51,779 nt of DNA from Pseudomonas subflava (GTDB taxonomy: Bacteria; Pseudomonadota; Gammaproteobacteria; Pseudomonadales; Pseudomonadaceae), in the NCBI RefSeq assembly GCF_023823685.1, contig NZ_JAMXBF010000019.1, forward strand, positions 1-51,779, written 5' to 3'. Of the stretch, positions 33,942 through 43,263 are shown piece by piece (the first letter of the stretch is position 1; each line of letters opens with the position of its first letter). A program made the translations under genes and the position numbers. The notes under the pieces were generated by a model. That model was not told the origin of the DNA. It worked only from the letters and a program-made list of their open reading frames with translations, and searched no databases.

Positions 33942-35426
33942 TCAGGCCAGCTGCAGGGCCTTGGCGCTTTGCTCCGCCACCGAGCGGTACAGCGCGGCGT
34001 CGTCTTCCAGCGCCTTCTCGCGGGCCGGGAAGATCTGCTGCAGCTTGTCCGCCCACTCGCCCTTGGTCTTGTCGGCGAAGCAGCGCTCGATCAGGTTGAG
34101 CATGATCGACACGGTGACCGAGGCGCCCGGCGAGGCGCCCAGCAGCGCGGCGATGGAGCCGTCGGCGGCGGCCACCAGTTCGGTACCGAACTGCAGGATG
34201 CCGCCCTTCTTGGCGTCCTTCTTGATGATCTGCACGCGCTGGCCGGCGATCTCCAGACGCCAGTCCTCGGCCTTGGCCTCGGGGTAGAACTTGCGCAGGG
34301 ATTCCAGGCGCTGTTCCGGCGACTGCAGCACTTCCTTGATCAGGTAGCGGGTCAGGTCCATGTTGTCGCGGGCCACGGCCAGCATCGGGCCGATGTTGCT
34401 CGGGCGCACCGACAGCGGCAGGTCGAGGAACGAGCCGTACTTGAGGAACTTGGTGGTGAAGCCCGCGTAGGGGCCGAACAGCAGCGAGGTCTTGCCATCC
34501 ACCACGCGGGTATCCAGGTGCGGCACGGACATGGGCGGCGCGCCCACTTCGGCCTGGCTGTAGACCTTGGCCTGGTGCTGCTTGACCACGTCGGGGTTGT
34601 CGCAGCGCAGCCACTGGCCGCTCACCGGGAAGCCGCCGAAGCCCTTGCCTTCCGGGATGCCGGACATCTGCAGCAGCGGCAGCGCGCCACCGCCGGCGCC
34701 GAGGAAGACGAACTTGGCCTTGATCTGGCGCTGCTCGCCGCTCTTGGTGTTCTTCACCTGGGCGGTCCAGCCGTCGCCACTGCGCTCGAGGCCGGTGACC
34801 TTCTGGCTGTAGCTGACATTGACGCCGCCCTGGACGGCGAGGAACTGCAGCAGCTGGTTGGTCAGGGCACCGAAGTTGACGTCGGTGCCATTGCCGGCGC
34901 GGGTCGCGGCGATGCGCTCGTTGCCATCGCGGCCCTGCATCATCAGCGGCATCCACTCGGCCATCACCGCCTTGTCTTCGGTGTACTCCATGTTCTCGAA
35001 GGCATGGTGCTGGCTGAGCAGCTCATGGCGCTTCTTGAGGAAGCCGATGTCCTTGTCGCCACGCACGAAGCTCATGTGCGGCACCGGATTGATGAAGTTG
35101 CGCGCGGAACCGAAGCCGTCCTTGCCGGCCAGGTGCGACCAGAACTGCTTGGAGACCTCGAACTGGGCGTTGATCTGCACGGCCTTCTTGATCTCGATCG
35201 AGCCGTCCGCCGCCTGCGGCGTGTAGTTCAGCTCACAGAGGCCGGCGTGGCCGGTACCCGCGTTGTTCCACGGGTTGGAGCTCTCGATCGCGCCGGAGGA
35301 GCGCAGCTCGGCGATCTCCAGCTTGAGGCCCGGGTCCAGCTCCTTGAGCAGCACCGCCAGGGTCGCACTCATGATGCCTGCACCGACCAGCAGCACATCC
35401 ACCGTTTCGTGATTGACTTGCGTCAT
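33942..35426 (-). CDS. mqo: malate:quinone oxidoreductase
   Basis: Mqo oxidises malate to oxaloacetate at the membrane, passing electrons from FAD to quinone; it complements or replaces NAD malate dehydrogenase. The 494 residues begin with the FAD fold VLLVGAGIMSATLAVLL and contain ESSNPWNNAGTGHAGLCELN, a family signature. GGAGAAG precedes the ATG. Pseudomonas can carry more than one mqo; the neighbours suggest the P. aeruginosa mqoB (PA4640) orthologue. Confidence 0.97.
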   Translation of the reverse strand: MTQVNHETVDVLLVGAGIMSATLAVLLKELDPGLKLEIAELRSSGAIESSNPWNNAGTGHAGLCELNYTPQAADGSIEIKKAVQINAQFEVSKQFWSHLAGKDGFGSARNFINPVPHMSFVRGDKDIGFLKKRHELLSQHHAFENMEYTEDKAVMAEWMPLMMQGRDGNERIAATRAGNGTDVNFGALTNQLLQFLAVQGGVNVSYSQKVTGLERSGDGWTAQVKNTKSGEQRQIKAKFVFLGAGGGALPLLQMSGIPEGKGFGGFPVSGQWLRCDNPDVVKQHQAKVYSQAEVGAPPMSVPHLDTRVVDGKTSLLFGPYAGFTTKFLKYGSFLDLPLSVRPSNIGPMLAVARDNMDLTRYLIKEVLQSPEQRLESLRKFYPEAKAEDWRLEIAGQRVQIIKKDAKKGGILQFGTELVAAADGSIAALLGASPGASVTVSIMLNLIERCFADKTKGEWADKLQQIFPAREKALEDDAALYRSVAEQSAKALQLA

Positions 35427-35796
35427 TAACGCTTCTCCAAGATCTGCAGTACCAAACCGCTGACATCGGCCTTTTGAGCCGCGCATCGGCGTCTAATCAC
35501 TGACAGCCAGACGGGTGTCTGGAGCTTCGGAGGGCTGGCATCGTGGCCGATGAATTGGCCTGACAGACACCGAGCAACCTCGTCCGGCACGTGCCGCCTG
35601 TGGGCGATCCGTGCGTTCAATTCTTTCACTCGCCGCGCTGCCGGAACCGCTCTGCACCGGGCTCCGGCCCGACTCGCAGAGGCCTCCGAGGCCCAGGAGC
35701 CGGGGAGTTTTCGGCGCGCACAATACCACTAATGCCGCTGACTCAGTCGCAAAAAATGCACGAACCCGGTCGGACGGTCACTTTTCCGACGACGCC
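35427..35796. other. 370 bp gene-free region upstream of mqo
   Basis: No open frame here looks real. It should hold the mqo promoter. A small hairpin, CCAGAC-GGGT-GTCTGG at 35507-35522, is the only structure noted; no clear terminator for the PA4642-like gene was found. Confidence 0.5.
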
Positions 35797-36084
35797 TCAG
35801 GCTTTCGCCGCGTTCACCGCCTCAACATAGGGCTCGGCCTGGCGCTGGTCCTGGATCAGGGCGACGAAGTCATGGCCCTGGGCATCCTTGGCGTCCAGGT
35901 CGTAGCCGGCCTGCTTGAAGAAGGTCAGGAAGCGTTCGAAGTCGTCGATGCGCAGGCCGCGGTAGGCCTTGACCAGCTTGTGCAGGGACGGCGGGGTGTC
36001 GTCGGCCGGCTCGACCTCGAGGAACAGCTTGATCGAGTCGTCGCTGATCTCTTCGCCAATCACCTGTTTCTTGTCTTTACGCAT
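35797..36084 (-). CDS. PA4642 family protein
   Basis: The 95-residue soluble protein begins MRKDKKQVIGEEISDDSIKL and contains LHKLVKAYRGLRIDDFERFL then QAGYDLDAKDAQGHDF. It resembles the conserved Pseudomonas family named after PA4642, which adjoins mqoB in P. aeruginosa. The start at 36084 is chosen over a long upstream open frame. Function unknown. Confidence 0.83.
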   Translation of the reverse strand: MRKDKKQVIGEEISDDSIKLFLEVEPADDTPPSLHKLVKAYRGLRIDDFERFLTFFKQAGYDLDAKDAQGHDFVALIQDQRQAEPYVEAVNAAKA

Positions 36085-36193
36085 CACGCACTCCAGCTCG
36101 CAGCGGACTTCAACGGGGCCGGCAGTGTACCCCCGCCCAGGCCGACGCTCAACGCGACTAAAGAGCAGAAACGCAACGCCTCGCGGGCCGCAA

Positions 36194-36679
36194 CTAGACC
36201 CGCCGGTCGGCGAAATGCGCGCGCATCCAGGCCAGGTAGTCGGCGACGCCGGCCTCGCCCTCGCGTGGCGCCCAGGCGGCCTGTTCGGCCTCGACCGGCG
36301 GGCGGTAGGGTCCGGCCTTGCACTCGAAGAGGATGCTGTCCGGCGCCAGCACCACCAGCGCATGGAACTGGCCGGGTGCGAGGTCCACGCCGAGGCAGTC
36401 GCCACCGGCCTCGAGCAGGCGGGTGGCCTGCACGGCGCCGTCGTCGTCGAACAGCAGCAGGCCGATGCGGCCCTGCAGCACCAGCAGGGCCTCGGCCTTG
36501 TCGGCGCAGAGGTGGCGATGGGGAGGGATATAGGTATCGGGCTGCAGCCCCACCGCCAGGCGGTGGCAGGGCTCGCTCATCTCATGCAGGTTGTGGTGGG
36601 CGCGCCGGCGCGGGGCCTCGGCCGCCTTGCCCGCCAGTGCGGCGAACAGGGCGCGGTCGAGGAAGACCGGCCCGCGCAC
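36194..36679 (-). CDS. WbuC family cupin-fold metalloprotein
   Basis: The 161 residues hold a cupin barrel with metal-ligand candidates in IPPHRHLCADKAEALLVLQG and PGQFHALVVL. WbuC proteins are often near O-antigen genes, but this one follows hpt directly: its GTG start is the next base after the hpt stop (TAAGTG), implying translational coupling. The substrate is unknown. Confidence 0.85.
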   Translation of the reverse strand: MRGPVFLDRALFAALAGKAAEAPRRRAHHNLHEMSEPCHRLAVGLQPDTYIPPHRHLCADKAEALLVLQGRIGLLLFDDDGAVQATRLLEAGGDCLGVDLAPGQFHALVVLAPDSILFECKAGPYRPPVEAEQAAWAPREGEAGVADYLAWMRAHFADRRV

Positions 36680-37237
36680 TTACAGTCCCTTGACGGCGTA
36701 GATGCCCGCGGCGTTGCGCCAGTAGCCCTTGTAGTCCATGCCGTAGCCGAAGATGAAGCGGTCTTCGCAGGACAGGCCGACGTAGTCCGCCTTCAGGTCC
36801 GGGCGGGCCTTGCGGTCGTGGTCCTTGTCGATCAGCACGGCGGTGTGCACGTTGCTGGCGCCGGCGTGCTTGCAGAACTCGATGATGGCCGACAGGGTGT
36901 GCCCCTCGTCGAGGATGTCGTCGATGATCAGCACTTCGCGGTCGATGAAGGAGATCTCCGGCTTGGCCTTCCAGAACAGCTCGCCGCCGGTGGTCTCGCT
37001 GCGGTAGCGGGTGGCGTGCAGGTAGGACAGTTCCAGCGGGAAGTCCAGCTTGGTCAGCAGCTTGCCGGCGAAGATCAGGCCGCCGTTCATCACGCAGAAC
37101 ACCACCGGGTTGCGCTCGGCCAGCTCGGCGCAGATGGCGGCGCCGACCTGCTCGATGGCGGTCTCGACCTGGGCTTCGGTGAACAGGCAGTCGGCTTCGG
37201 CCATGACTTGGCGGATGTGGGCGAGATCGGCAGGCAT
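36680..37237 (-). CDS. hpt: hypoxanthine-guanine phosphoribosyltransferase
   Basis: Hpt salvages hypoxanthine and guanine to IMP and GMP. The 185 residues include the PRPP-binding motif VLIIDDILDEGHTL and FCVMNGGLIFAGKL. It is divergent from upp across a 276 bp region that carries stem-loop repeats, so purine and pyrimidine salvage genes sit back to back. Confidence 0.95.
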   Translation of the reverse strand: MPADLAHIRQVMAEADCLFTEAQVETAIEQVGAAICAELAERNPVVFCVMNGGLIFAGKLLTKLDFPLELSYLHATRYRSETTGGELFWKAKPEISFIDREVLIIDDILDEGHTLSAIIEFCKHAGASNVHTAVLIDKDHDRKARPDLKADYVGLSCEDRFIFGYGMDYKGYWRNAAGIYAVKGL

Positions 37238-37273
37238 GGCAGGCTCCGGGATAGGGTGAAAAAGGGGCTGGCT

Positions 37274-37350
37274 GAGAAATTGCCGGGAGCAATTTCCAAC
37301 GTCGCTCCAGCGACGGCCCGAAGGGTGACCGCCAAGGATGGTAGGTCATA
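37274..37350. repeat. cluster of three short inverted repeats between hpt and upp
   Basis: The first dyad is GAAATTGC-CGGGA-GCAATTTC (37276-37296), the second CGTCGCT-CC-AGCGACG (37300-37315), and a looser third, TGACCGCC...GGTAGGTCA, ends near 37348. The spacing suggests one composite intergenic element. It lies in the hpt 5' side. Confidence 0.7.
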
Positions 37351-37513
37351 AAAAATGGCCGGCAAAGGTACTCAGATGAACCGCGGAGGGCAAGCCCGGG
37401 GCCAGATTTTCTGACCGCTTGCTCAGGCAACCCGGTAAACTGCGCGGCTTCTAGCCGAAGCACCCTCTGCATTACTCTAGCCAGCATTCACTTCCCGCCC
37501 CGGAGAACCTCGC

Positions 37514-38152
37514 ATGCCCATCCGTGAGATCCGCCACCCGCTGATCCGCCACAAGATCGGTCTGATGCGCCGCGCCGACATCAGCACCAAGAACTTCCGC
37601 GAACTGGCCCAGGAAGTGGGCGCCCTGCTGACCTACGAGGCGACCAACGACCTGCCGCTGGAGCACTACGAGATCGAGGGTTGGGCCGGGCCGGTGCAGG
37701 TAGAGAAGATCGCCGGCAAGAAGATCACCGTGGTGCCGATCCTGCGCGCCGGCATCGGCATGCTCGACGGTGTGCTCAGCCTGATCCCGGGGGCCAAGGT
37801 CAGCGCCGTGGGCGTCGCCCGCAACGAGGAGACCCTGCAGGCCCACACCTACCTGGAGAAGCTGGCGCCGGAGATCGACGAACGCCTGGCGCTGATCATC
37901 GACCCGATGCTGGCCACCGGCGGCTCCATGGTCGCCACCATCGACCTGCTGAAGAAGGCCGGCTGCAAGGAAATCCGCGCCATGGTGCTGGTCGCCGCGC
38001 CGGAAGGCATCAATACCGTGGCCGACGCTCATCCGGACGTGACTATCTATACCGCGTCCGTCGACCAGCGCCTGAACGAACACGGCTACATCATTCCCGG
38101 CCTCGGCGACGCCGGCGACAAGATCTTCGGCACCAAGCAGAAGGACGCCTGA
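37514..38152 (+). CDS. upp: uracil phosphoribosyltransferase
   Basis: Upp converts uracil and PRPP to UMP. The 212 residues match the family; the PRPP loop is LIIDPMLATGGSMVATIDLL and the uracil-binding region is YTASVDQRLNEHGYIIPGLG. It is followed two bases later by uraA, forming an uptake-salvage operon. Confidence 0.97.
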   Translation: MPIREIRHPLIRHKIGLMRRADISTKNFRELAQEVGALLTYEATNDLPLEHYEIEGWAGPVQVEKIAGKKITVVPILRAGIGMLDGVLSLIPGAKVSAVGVARNEETLQAHTYLEKLAPEIDERLALIIDPMLATGGSMVATIDLLKKAGCKEIRAMVLVAAPEGINTVADAHPDVTIYTASVDQRLNEHGYIIPGLGDAGDKIFGTKQKDA

Positions 38153-38154
38153 GC

Positions 38155-39417
38155 ATGAGCGAGTACAACGACCCGCTGCCGCGGCAGATCCTTTCGGGCG
38201 CGCAGATGCTGTTCGTCGCCTTCGGCGCGCTGGTGCTGATGCCGCTGATCACCGGCATGGACCCGAACGTGGCGCTGTTCACCGCCGGCGTCGGCACCCT
38301 GCTGTTCCAGCTGGCCACCGGGCGCCAGGTGCCGGTGTTCCTGGCCTCGAGCTTCGCCTTCATCGCGCCGATCATCGCCGCCAAGGGTGAGTTCGGCATG
38401 CCCGCGGTGCTCGGCGGCGTGGTCGCCGCCGGCTTCGTCTACATGCTTCTCGGCCTGGCCGTGAAGCTGAAGGGCCCGGGCTTCATCGACCGCATCCTGC
38501 CGCCGGTGGTGATCGGCCCGGTGGTGATCTCCATCGGCCTGGCCCTGTCGCCGGTGGCGGTGAACATGGCCATGGGCAAGACCGGCGACGCCGCCGCGCA
38601 ACTGGTGCCCTACCAGACCGCCATGATCATCTCCATGTCCGCGCTGGTCACCACCGTGCTGGTGGCCGTGCTCGGTCGCGGCCTGTTCCGCCTGGTGCCG
38701 ATCCTCTCCGGCATCGCCGTCGGCTGCCTGCTCTCGGCCTTCTTCGGCGTGATCGACACCACCGGCATCGCCGCCGCGGCCTGGCTGGAAATGCCCAAGT
38801 TCATGGCACCCGAATTCCACCTCGGCGCCATCCTGTACATGGTGCCGGTGGCGCTGGCCCCGGCCATCGAGCATATCGGCGGGGTGATCGCCGTCGGCAC
38901 CGTCACCGGCAAGGACTTCGTGCGCAAGCCCGGCCTGCACCGCACCCTGCTCGGCGACGGCCTGGCCACTTCGGCCGCCGGCCTGTTCGGCGGCCCGCCC
39001 AACACCACCTATGCCGAGGTCACCGGCGCGGTGATGCTGACCAAGAGCTTCAACCCCAAGGTGATGACCTGGGCGGCGATCTTCGCCATCTCCCTGGCCT
39101 TCATCGGCAAGTTCGGCGCGGCGCTGCAGGCCATCCCGGTACCGGTGATGGGTGGCATCCTCTGCCTGCTGTTCGGCTCCATCGCCGTGGTCGGCCTGAA
39201 CACGCTGATCCGCCACCAGGTCGACCTGTCCGAGGCGCGCAACCTGGTGATCGTCTCGGTCACCCTGGTGTTCGGCATCGGCGGCATGGTCATCGGCGGC
39301 AAGAGCTTCGCCCTGTCCGGCATCTCCCTGTGCGCCATCAGCGCCCTGGCGCTGAACCTGCTGCTGCCGGGCGGCAACGCCTGGCGCAGGCACCCGCCGA
39401 TCGATCCCGAGATCTGA
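38155..39417 (+). CDS. uraA: uracil permease (NCS2 nucleobase:cation symporter)
   Basis: The 420 residues form about 12-14 membrane helices. The NCS2 signature is visible in LAPAIEHIGGVIAVGTVTGK and GGPPNTTYAEVTGAV, with the substrate-binding Glu in the first motif. The gene begins two bases after upp and imports uracil for it. Confidence 0.95.
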   Translation: MSEYNDPLPRQILSGAQMLFVAFGALVLMPLITGMDPNVALFTAGVGTLLFQLATGRQVPVFLASSFAFIAPIIAAKGEFGMPAVLGGVVAAGFVYMLLGLAVKLKGPGFIDRILPPVVIGPVVISIGLALSPVAVNMAMGKTGDAAAQLVPYQTAMIISMSALVTTVLVAVLGRGLFRLVPILSGIAVGCLLSAFFGVIDTTGIAAAAWLEMPKFMAPEFHLGAILYMVPVALAPAIEHIGGVIAVGTVTGKDFVRKPGLHRTLLGDGLATSAAGLFGGPPNTTYAEVTGAVMLTKSFNPKVMTWAAIFAISLAFIGKFGAALQAIPVPVMGGILCLLFGSIAVVGLNTLIRHQVDLSEARNLVIVSVTLVFGIGGMVIGGKSFALSGISLCAISALALNLLLPGGNAWRRHPPIDPEI

Positions 39418-39422
39418 TCGCC

Positions 39423-39447
39423 CAGGCCCCGCTCGCGGGGCCTTTTC
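39423..39447 (+). terminator. upp-uraA terminator
   Basis: GGCCCCGC pairs with GCGGGGCC around a two-base loop and is followed by TTTT, starting six bases after the uraA stop. Confidence 0.85.
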
Positions 39448-39584
39448 ATTTCCGCCGGTCGCCCCTTTGGCGCTTTCGCCATCATCGCCGACCCCGCGTC
39501 GCGCCCGTCCGATGTCATGCTGCCTGGGCCTGCCCCACCGCCGGGTTGGCTAGGCTTGCTGCAGCCATCACACGAGGAGCCCGC

Positions 39585-41072
39585 ATGTCCGTCGAAGACC
39601 TGGATGTCCTGATCGTTGGCGCCGGCCTGTCCGGCATCGGCGCCGCCTGCCACCTGCGCCTCGAATGCCCGGACAAGCGCCTGGCGATCCTCGAAGGGCG
39701 CGCCGCCATGGGTGGCACCTGGGACCTGTTCCGCTACCCCGGCATCCGCTCCGACTCGGACATGTACACCCTGGGCTACAGCTTCCGCCCCTGGACCGAT
39801 CCGCAGTCCATCGCCGACGGCCCGTCGATCCGCCGCTACATCGAAGACACCGCGAGCGAGCATGGCGTCGACACGCTGATCCGCTACCGCCACCGGGTGC
39901 TGCGCGCCGAATGGGACAGCGCCGAGGCGCTGTGGACCCTGCACGTGTGCCGCGGCGACGAGGCCGAACCGGTGCTGCTGCGCAGCCGCATCCTGGTGCT
40001 GTGCACCGGCTACTACCGTTACGAGGCCGGCTATACCCCGGACTTTCCCGGCCGCGAGCGCTTCGCCGGCCGCTTCATCCACCCGCAGCACTGGCCGCAG
40101 GACTTCGACCCCAGCGGCAAGCGCATCCTGGTGATCGGCAGCGGCGCCACCGCTGTGACCCTGGTGCCGGCGCTGGCCGAGCAGGCCGCCAGCGTCACCA
40201 TGCTCCAGCGCTCGCCGACTTACGTGATCAACCTGCCCCAGCACGATCGCCTGCTCGCGGCGCTGCGCCGGCGGCTGCCGGCCACCTGGGTCTATCGCCT
40301 GGCACGCACGCGCAACGTGGCGATCCAGATGCTCTTCTACAACCTGGCCAGGGTCTGCCCCGGCCTGGTCCGGCGCATGCTGCTCGGCCTGGCGCGGCGT
40401 CAGCTGGGCGAGGACTTCGACATGCGCCACTTCAGCCCGCACTACAACCCTTGGGACCAGCGGGTCTGCGCGGTGCCCGACGGCGACCTGTTCAAGGCAC
40501 TGCGCAGCGACCGCGCCGAGGTGGTCACCGACGAGATCGAGACCTTCACCGAGCACGGCGTGCAATTGCGCTCGGGCCGCGAATTGCAGGCCGACACCAT
40601 CGTCAGCGCCACCGGCCTGGAACTGCAGCTGTTCGGCGGCCTGCAACTGGTGGTCGACGGCCGCCCCTTCGTGGTGTCGGAGAGCATGGGCTACCGCGGC
40701 CTGATGCTGCGCGACCTGCCCAACGCCGCGGTGATCCTCGGCTACACCAACGCCAGCTGGACGCTCAAGGCCGACCTGTCCAGCCAGTACCTGTGCCGCC
40801 TGATCCGCCACATGGACGCGCTCGGCATGCGCCAGGTGACGCCGCGCCAGCACGGCGAGGTGGGCAAGGCGCCGTTCCTCGACCTGCAATCCGGCTACAT
40901 CCACCGCGCCGCCCACCTGCTGCCCAGCCAGGGCGACCGCATGCCGTGGAAGGTCTACCAGAACTACCTGCTGGACCTGGCCATGCTGCGCCACGGCCGC
41001 CTCGAGGACGGCAGCCTGGAGTTCGGCTCGCCGCACCCCGCGCGGCGCGGCGAGATGGCGCTGACCGACTAG
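39585..41072 (+). CDS. flavin-containing (Baeyer-Villiger-type) monooxygenase
   Basis: The 495-residue FAD/NADPH monooxygenase has an N-terminal GAGLSGIGAA, a second dinucleotide fold VIGSGATAVTLVPAL (about 182-196) and between them FAGRFIHPQHWP, which fits the BVMO fingerprint FxGxxxHxxxWP. GTWDLFRYPGIRSDSDMYTL is typical of class B enzymes. Such enzymes oxidise ketones to esters or heteroatoms; the substrate is unknown. GAGGAG lies before the ATG. Its stop overlaps that of the convergent propeller gene. Confidence 0.92.
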   Translation: MSVEDLDVLIVGAGLSGIGAACHLRLECPDKRLAILEGRAAMGGTWDLFRYPGIRSDSDMYTLGYSFRPWTDPQSIADGPSIRRYIEDTASEHGVDTLIRYRHRVLRAEWDSAEALWTLHVCRGDEAEPVLLRSRILVLCTGYYRYEAGYTPDFPGRERFAGRFIHPQHWPQDFDPSGKRILVIGSGATAVTLVPALAEQAASVTMLQRSPTYVINLPQHDRLLAALRRRLPATWVYRLARTRNVAIQMLFYNLARVCPGLVRRMLLGLARRQLGEDFDMRHFSPHYNPWDQRVCAVPDGDLFKALRSDRAEVVTDEIETFTEHGVQLRSGRELQADTIVSATGLELQLFGGLQLVVDGRPFVVSESMGYRGLMLRDLPNAAVILGYTNASWTLKADLSSQYLCRLIRHMDALGMRQVTPRQHGEVGKAPFLDLQSGYIHRAAHLLPSQGDRMPWKVYQNYLLDLAMLRHGRLEDGSLEFGSPHPARRGEMALTD

Positions 41073-42133
41073 AGCGCAACGCGGTAGGCGCGATCGGCAT
41101 CGATCTCGCCCACCCCGCCCGGCGTGCCGAGCAGCAGGTCGCTGCCCACCTGCACCACGCTGCTGAAGCTGGGCAGTTCGCTGCCCAGCGAAGCCTGCAG
41201 ACTCTCCAGCACACGGCCCTCGCCGTCGAAGCGGAACACATGGGGATAGCGGCTGGGCCGCGCCAGCAGCGCCGGCGGCAGGCGCGAGGCGACCTTGCGC
41301 AGCGACGGCCAGGGCGCCAGCGCGTCGAGCACGGCCTTGCGCGGCGAAAAGAACGAGCACCAGTAGCTGCCGTCCGGGGCGACGGACAGGTCGCCGGGAA
41401 AGCCCGGCAGGTTATCCACCAGCACCTCGCGCCGCCCGGCCCGCGCGCCGCCCAGCCACAAGCGGGTGATGCGATAGGCGCCGGTTTCGGCGACCAGCAG
41501 GTAGGATTCGTCCGGGCTCAGCACCACGCCGTTGGCGAACTGCAGACCGTCCATCACCCGCTCGATGCGCCCGTCCCGGTAACGCACGAACACGCCACCG
41601 TCGCCACCGTGCTCCAGCAGCGCCCGCTTGTTGTCGGCCAGGCCCCAGCGGCTGGAAGCCTCGGTGAAGAACAGGCGGCCGTCACGGGCGACGAACACAT
41701 CGTTGAGGAAGGTGAAGCGCTGCCGGGCATCGCTCTGCACCAGCACCTCGGCGCGGCCCTCGGGCGTCACCCGCCAGATCCTGGCGTTGGCCTCGTCCGC
41801 CGCGTACAGGCTGCCGTCCGGGCCGAAGTTCATGCCCACCGGGCGGCCGGCCAAACGCACGAAGGTCTGCGCCGCCTCGCCCGCGCGCCAGCGCAGGATG
41901 CGTCCGTCGCCCACGCCGCTGTAGCGTCGGCCCTCGCCGTCCACCACCACGGTGTCCGGCCCGTCCAGGCCGGACTGCTCCAGCACTGCTCCGTCCAGCC
42001 GGCCATTCGGCGCCCACACGCCCTCGGCCTCCGGCACCGGCCGCGGCTGCCAGGCCACCGGCCGCAGCGGCGTGGGCCAGAACAGCAGGTAGGCGAGCAC
42101 CGCGAGCATCGCGATCAGCAGCAGCTTGCGCAT
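41069..42133 (-). CDS. SMP-30/strictosidine-synthase-like beta-propeller protein
   Basis: The 354 residues have one N-terminal membrane anchor or signal (LLLIAMLAVLAYLLFW) and a six-bladed propeller with motifs GPDGSLYAADEANARIWRV, FLNDVFVARDGRLFFTEASS and FANGVVLSPDESYLLVAETG. These match the SMP-30/strictosidine synthase superfamily, whose members are mostly metal-dependent lactonases or esterases. Location is probably periplasmic. The stop overlaps the monooxygenase stop by four bases, so a lactone-hydrolysing role next to a BVMO is tempting but unproved. Confidence 0.87.
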   Translation of the reverse strand: MRKLLLIAMLAVLAYLLFWPTPLRPVAWQPRPVPEAEGVWAPNGRLDGAVLEQSGLDGPDTVVVDGEGRRYSGVGDGRILRWRAGEAAQTFVRLAGRPVGMNFGPDGSLYAADEANARIWRVTPEGRAEVLVQSDARQRFTFLNDVFVARDGRLFFTEASSRWGLADNKRALLEHGGDGGVFVRYRDGRIERVMDGLQFANGVVLSPDESYLLVAETGAYRITRLWLGGARAGRREVLVDNLPGFPGDLSVAPDGSYWCSFFSPRKAVLDALAPWPSLRKVASRLPPALLARPSRYPHVFRFDGEGRVLESLQASLGSELPSFSSVVQVGSDLLLGTPGGVGEIDADRAYRVAL

Positions 42134-42340
42134 GGCGATCTTCCTTATTGTCGTTGTGCCCGCAGCCTAATCCAGACCCGCTCCGGGGCGCAGGTCCGGC
42201 CGCGCCAAAGCACTGGCCTTGCCGCCCGGCAGAGGACGATAGAGGCGCCGCTGGTTTGGTTACCGGATATTGCCCCGGCACCCCATGGCCGGCCCGAGGG
42301 TCTATCACTTGCTGATCGCCAACCGCCCGGGAGACCCGCC

Positions 42341-43261
42341 ATGACCACCCGCCGCCGCTTCATTCAGCACGCCTCCGCCCTCGCCGCGCTGGCCACCCTC
42401 GGACCGCTGTCCGGCCTGGCCCAGGCCACGGCGAGCGGCGAGCTGCTGCGCCGCAGGATTCCCGCCAGCGGCGAACTGCTGCCGGTGGTCGGCCTGGGCA
42501 CATCACGCACCCACGACGTGCCGCTCGACGAGGAACACCTGGCGCCCCTGCGCGAAGTGTTCGCCACGCTGATCGAAGGCGGTGGCAGCCTGGTCGATAC
42601 CGCGCCCAGCTACGGCCGCGCCGAGGCGGTGTGCGGCGAGCTGGCGGCGGACAATGTGCGGCCTCGCCTGTTCCTCGCCACCAAGGTCTCCTCCAGCGGC
42701 CGGGAAGCCGGCCGGCGGCAGATCGAGCAAAGCTTCCGCGACCTGCAGACCGAGCGCATCGACCTGATCCAGGTGCACAACCTGCAGGACACCGAGACCC
42801 AGCTGCAGCTGCTGCGCGAGCTCAAGGAACAGGGCAAGGTGCGCTACATCGGCGTGACCCACTACCTCGACTCGGCCCATGAGCGCCTGCTCGAGGTGCT
42901 GCGCCGCGAACCGGTGGACTTCGTGCAGTTCAACTACTCCATCGGCGAACGCAATGCCGAGCGCGAGCTGCTGCCCTTCTGCGCCGACAAGGGCATCGCC
43001 GTGCTGATCAACCGCCCGTTCCAACGCGCCGCGCTGTTCGACAAGGTGCGCGGCAAGCCGCTGCCGGAATGGGCCGGCGCCGAGCTGGACGCCGGTTCCT
43101 GGGCCCAGCTGATGCTCAAGTACATCCTCGCCAACCCGGCGGTGACCGCGGTGATTCCCGCCACCTCCAAGCCCCGCTACATGGCCGACAACCTGCGGGC
43201 CGGCCGCGGCCGCCTGCCGGACGAAGACCAGCGCCGACGCATCGTCGAGCTGTTCGCCTGA
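42341..43261 (+). CDS. Tat-exported aldo/keto reductase family protein
   Basis: The 306 residues begin with a twin-arginine signal (MTTRRRFIQHASALAALA, cut near residue 32). The aldo/keto reductase barrel follows: catalytic Asp and Tyr in LVDTAPSYGRAE, Lys in FLATKVSSSG and His in LIQVHNLQD. NADPH is not normally available in the periplasm, so either the cofactor binds in the cytoplasm before Tat export or the enzyme works differently. The gene is followed two bases later by a transporter gene. Confidence 0.9.
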   Translation: MTTRRRFIQHASALAALATLGPLSGLAQATASGELLRRRIPASGELLPVVGLGTSRTHDVPLDEEHLAPLREVFATLIEGGGSLVDTAPSYGRAEAVCGELAADNVRPRLFLATKVSSSGREAGRRQIEQSFRDLQTERIDLIQVHNLQDTETQLQLLRELKEQGKVRYIGVTHYLDSAHERLLEVLRREPVDFVQFNYSIGERNAERELLPFCADKGIAVLINRPFQRAALFDKVRGKPLPEWAGAELDAGSWAQLMLKYILANPAVTAVIPATSKPRYMADNLRAGRGRLPDEDQRRRIVELFA

Positions 43262-43263
43262 GC

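Noticed and set aside
39009..41360. 783-codon minus-strand open frame over uraA and the monooxygenase
   Set aside because: It is antisense to two well supported genes, and its Gln/His/Ala/Gly-rich composition is a codon-bias artefact.
39665..43261. 1198-codon open frame on the plus strand
   Set aside because: Its first 900 codons run out of frame through the monooxygenase gene and antisense to the propeller gene, and are Arg/Pro/Ala-rich as expected of GC-rich shadow frames. Only the last 306 codons are a real protein, the Tat reductase starting at 42341.
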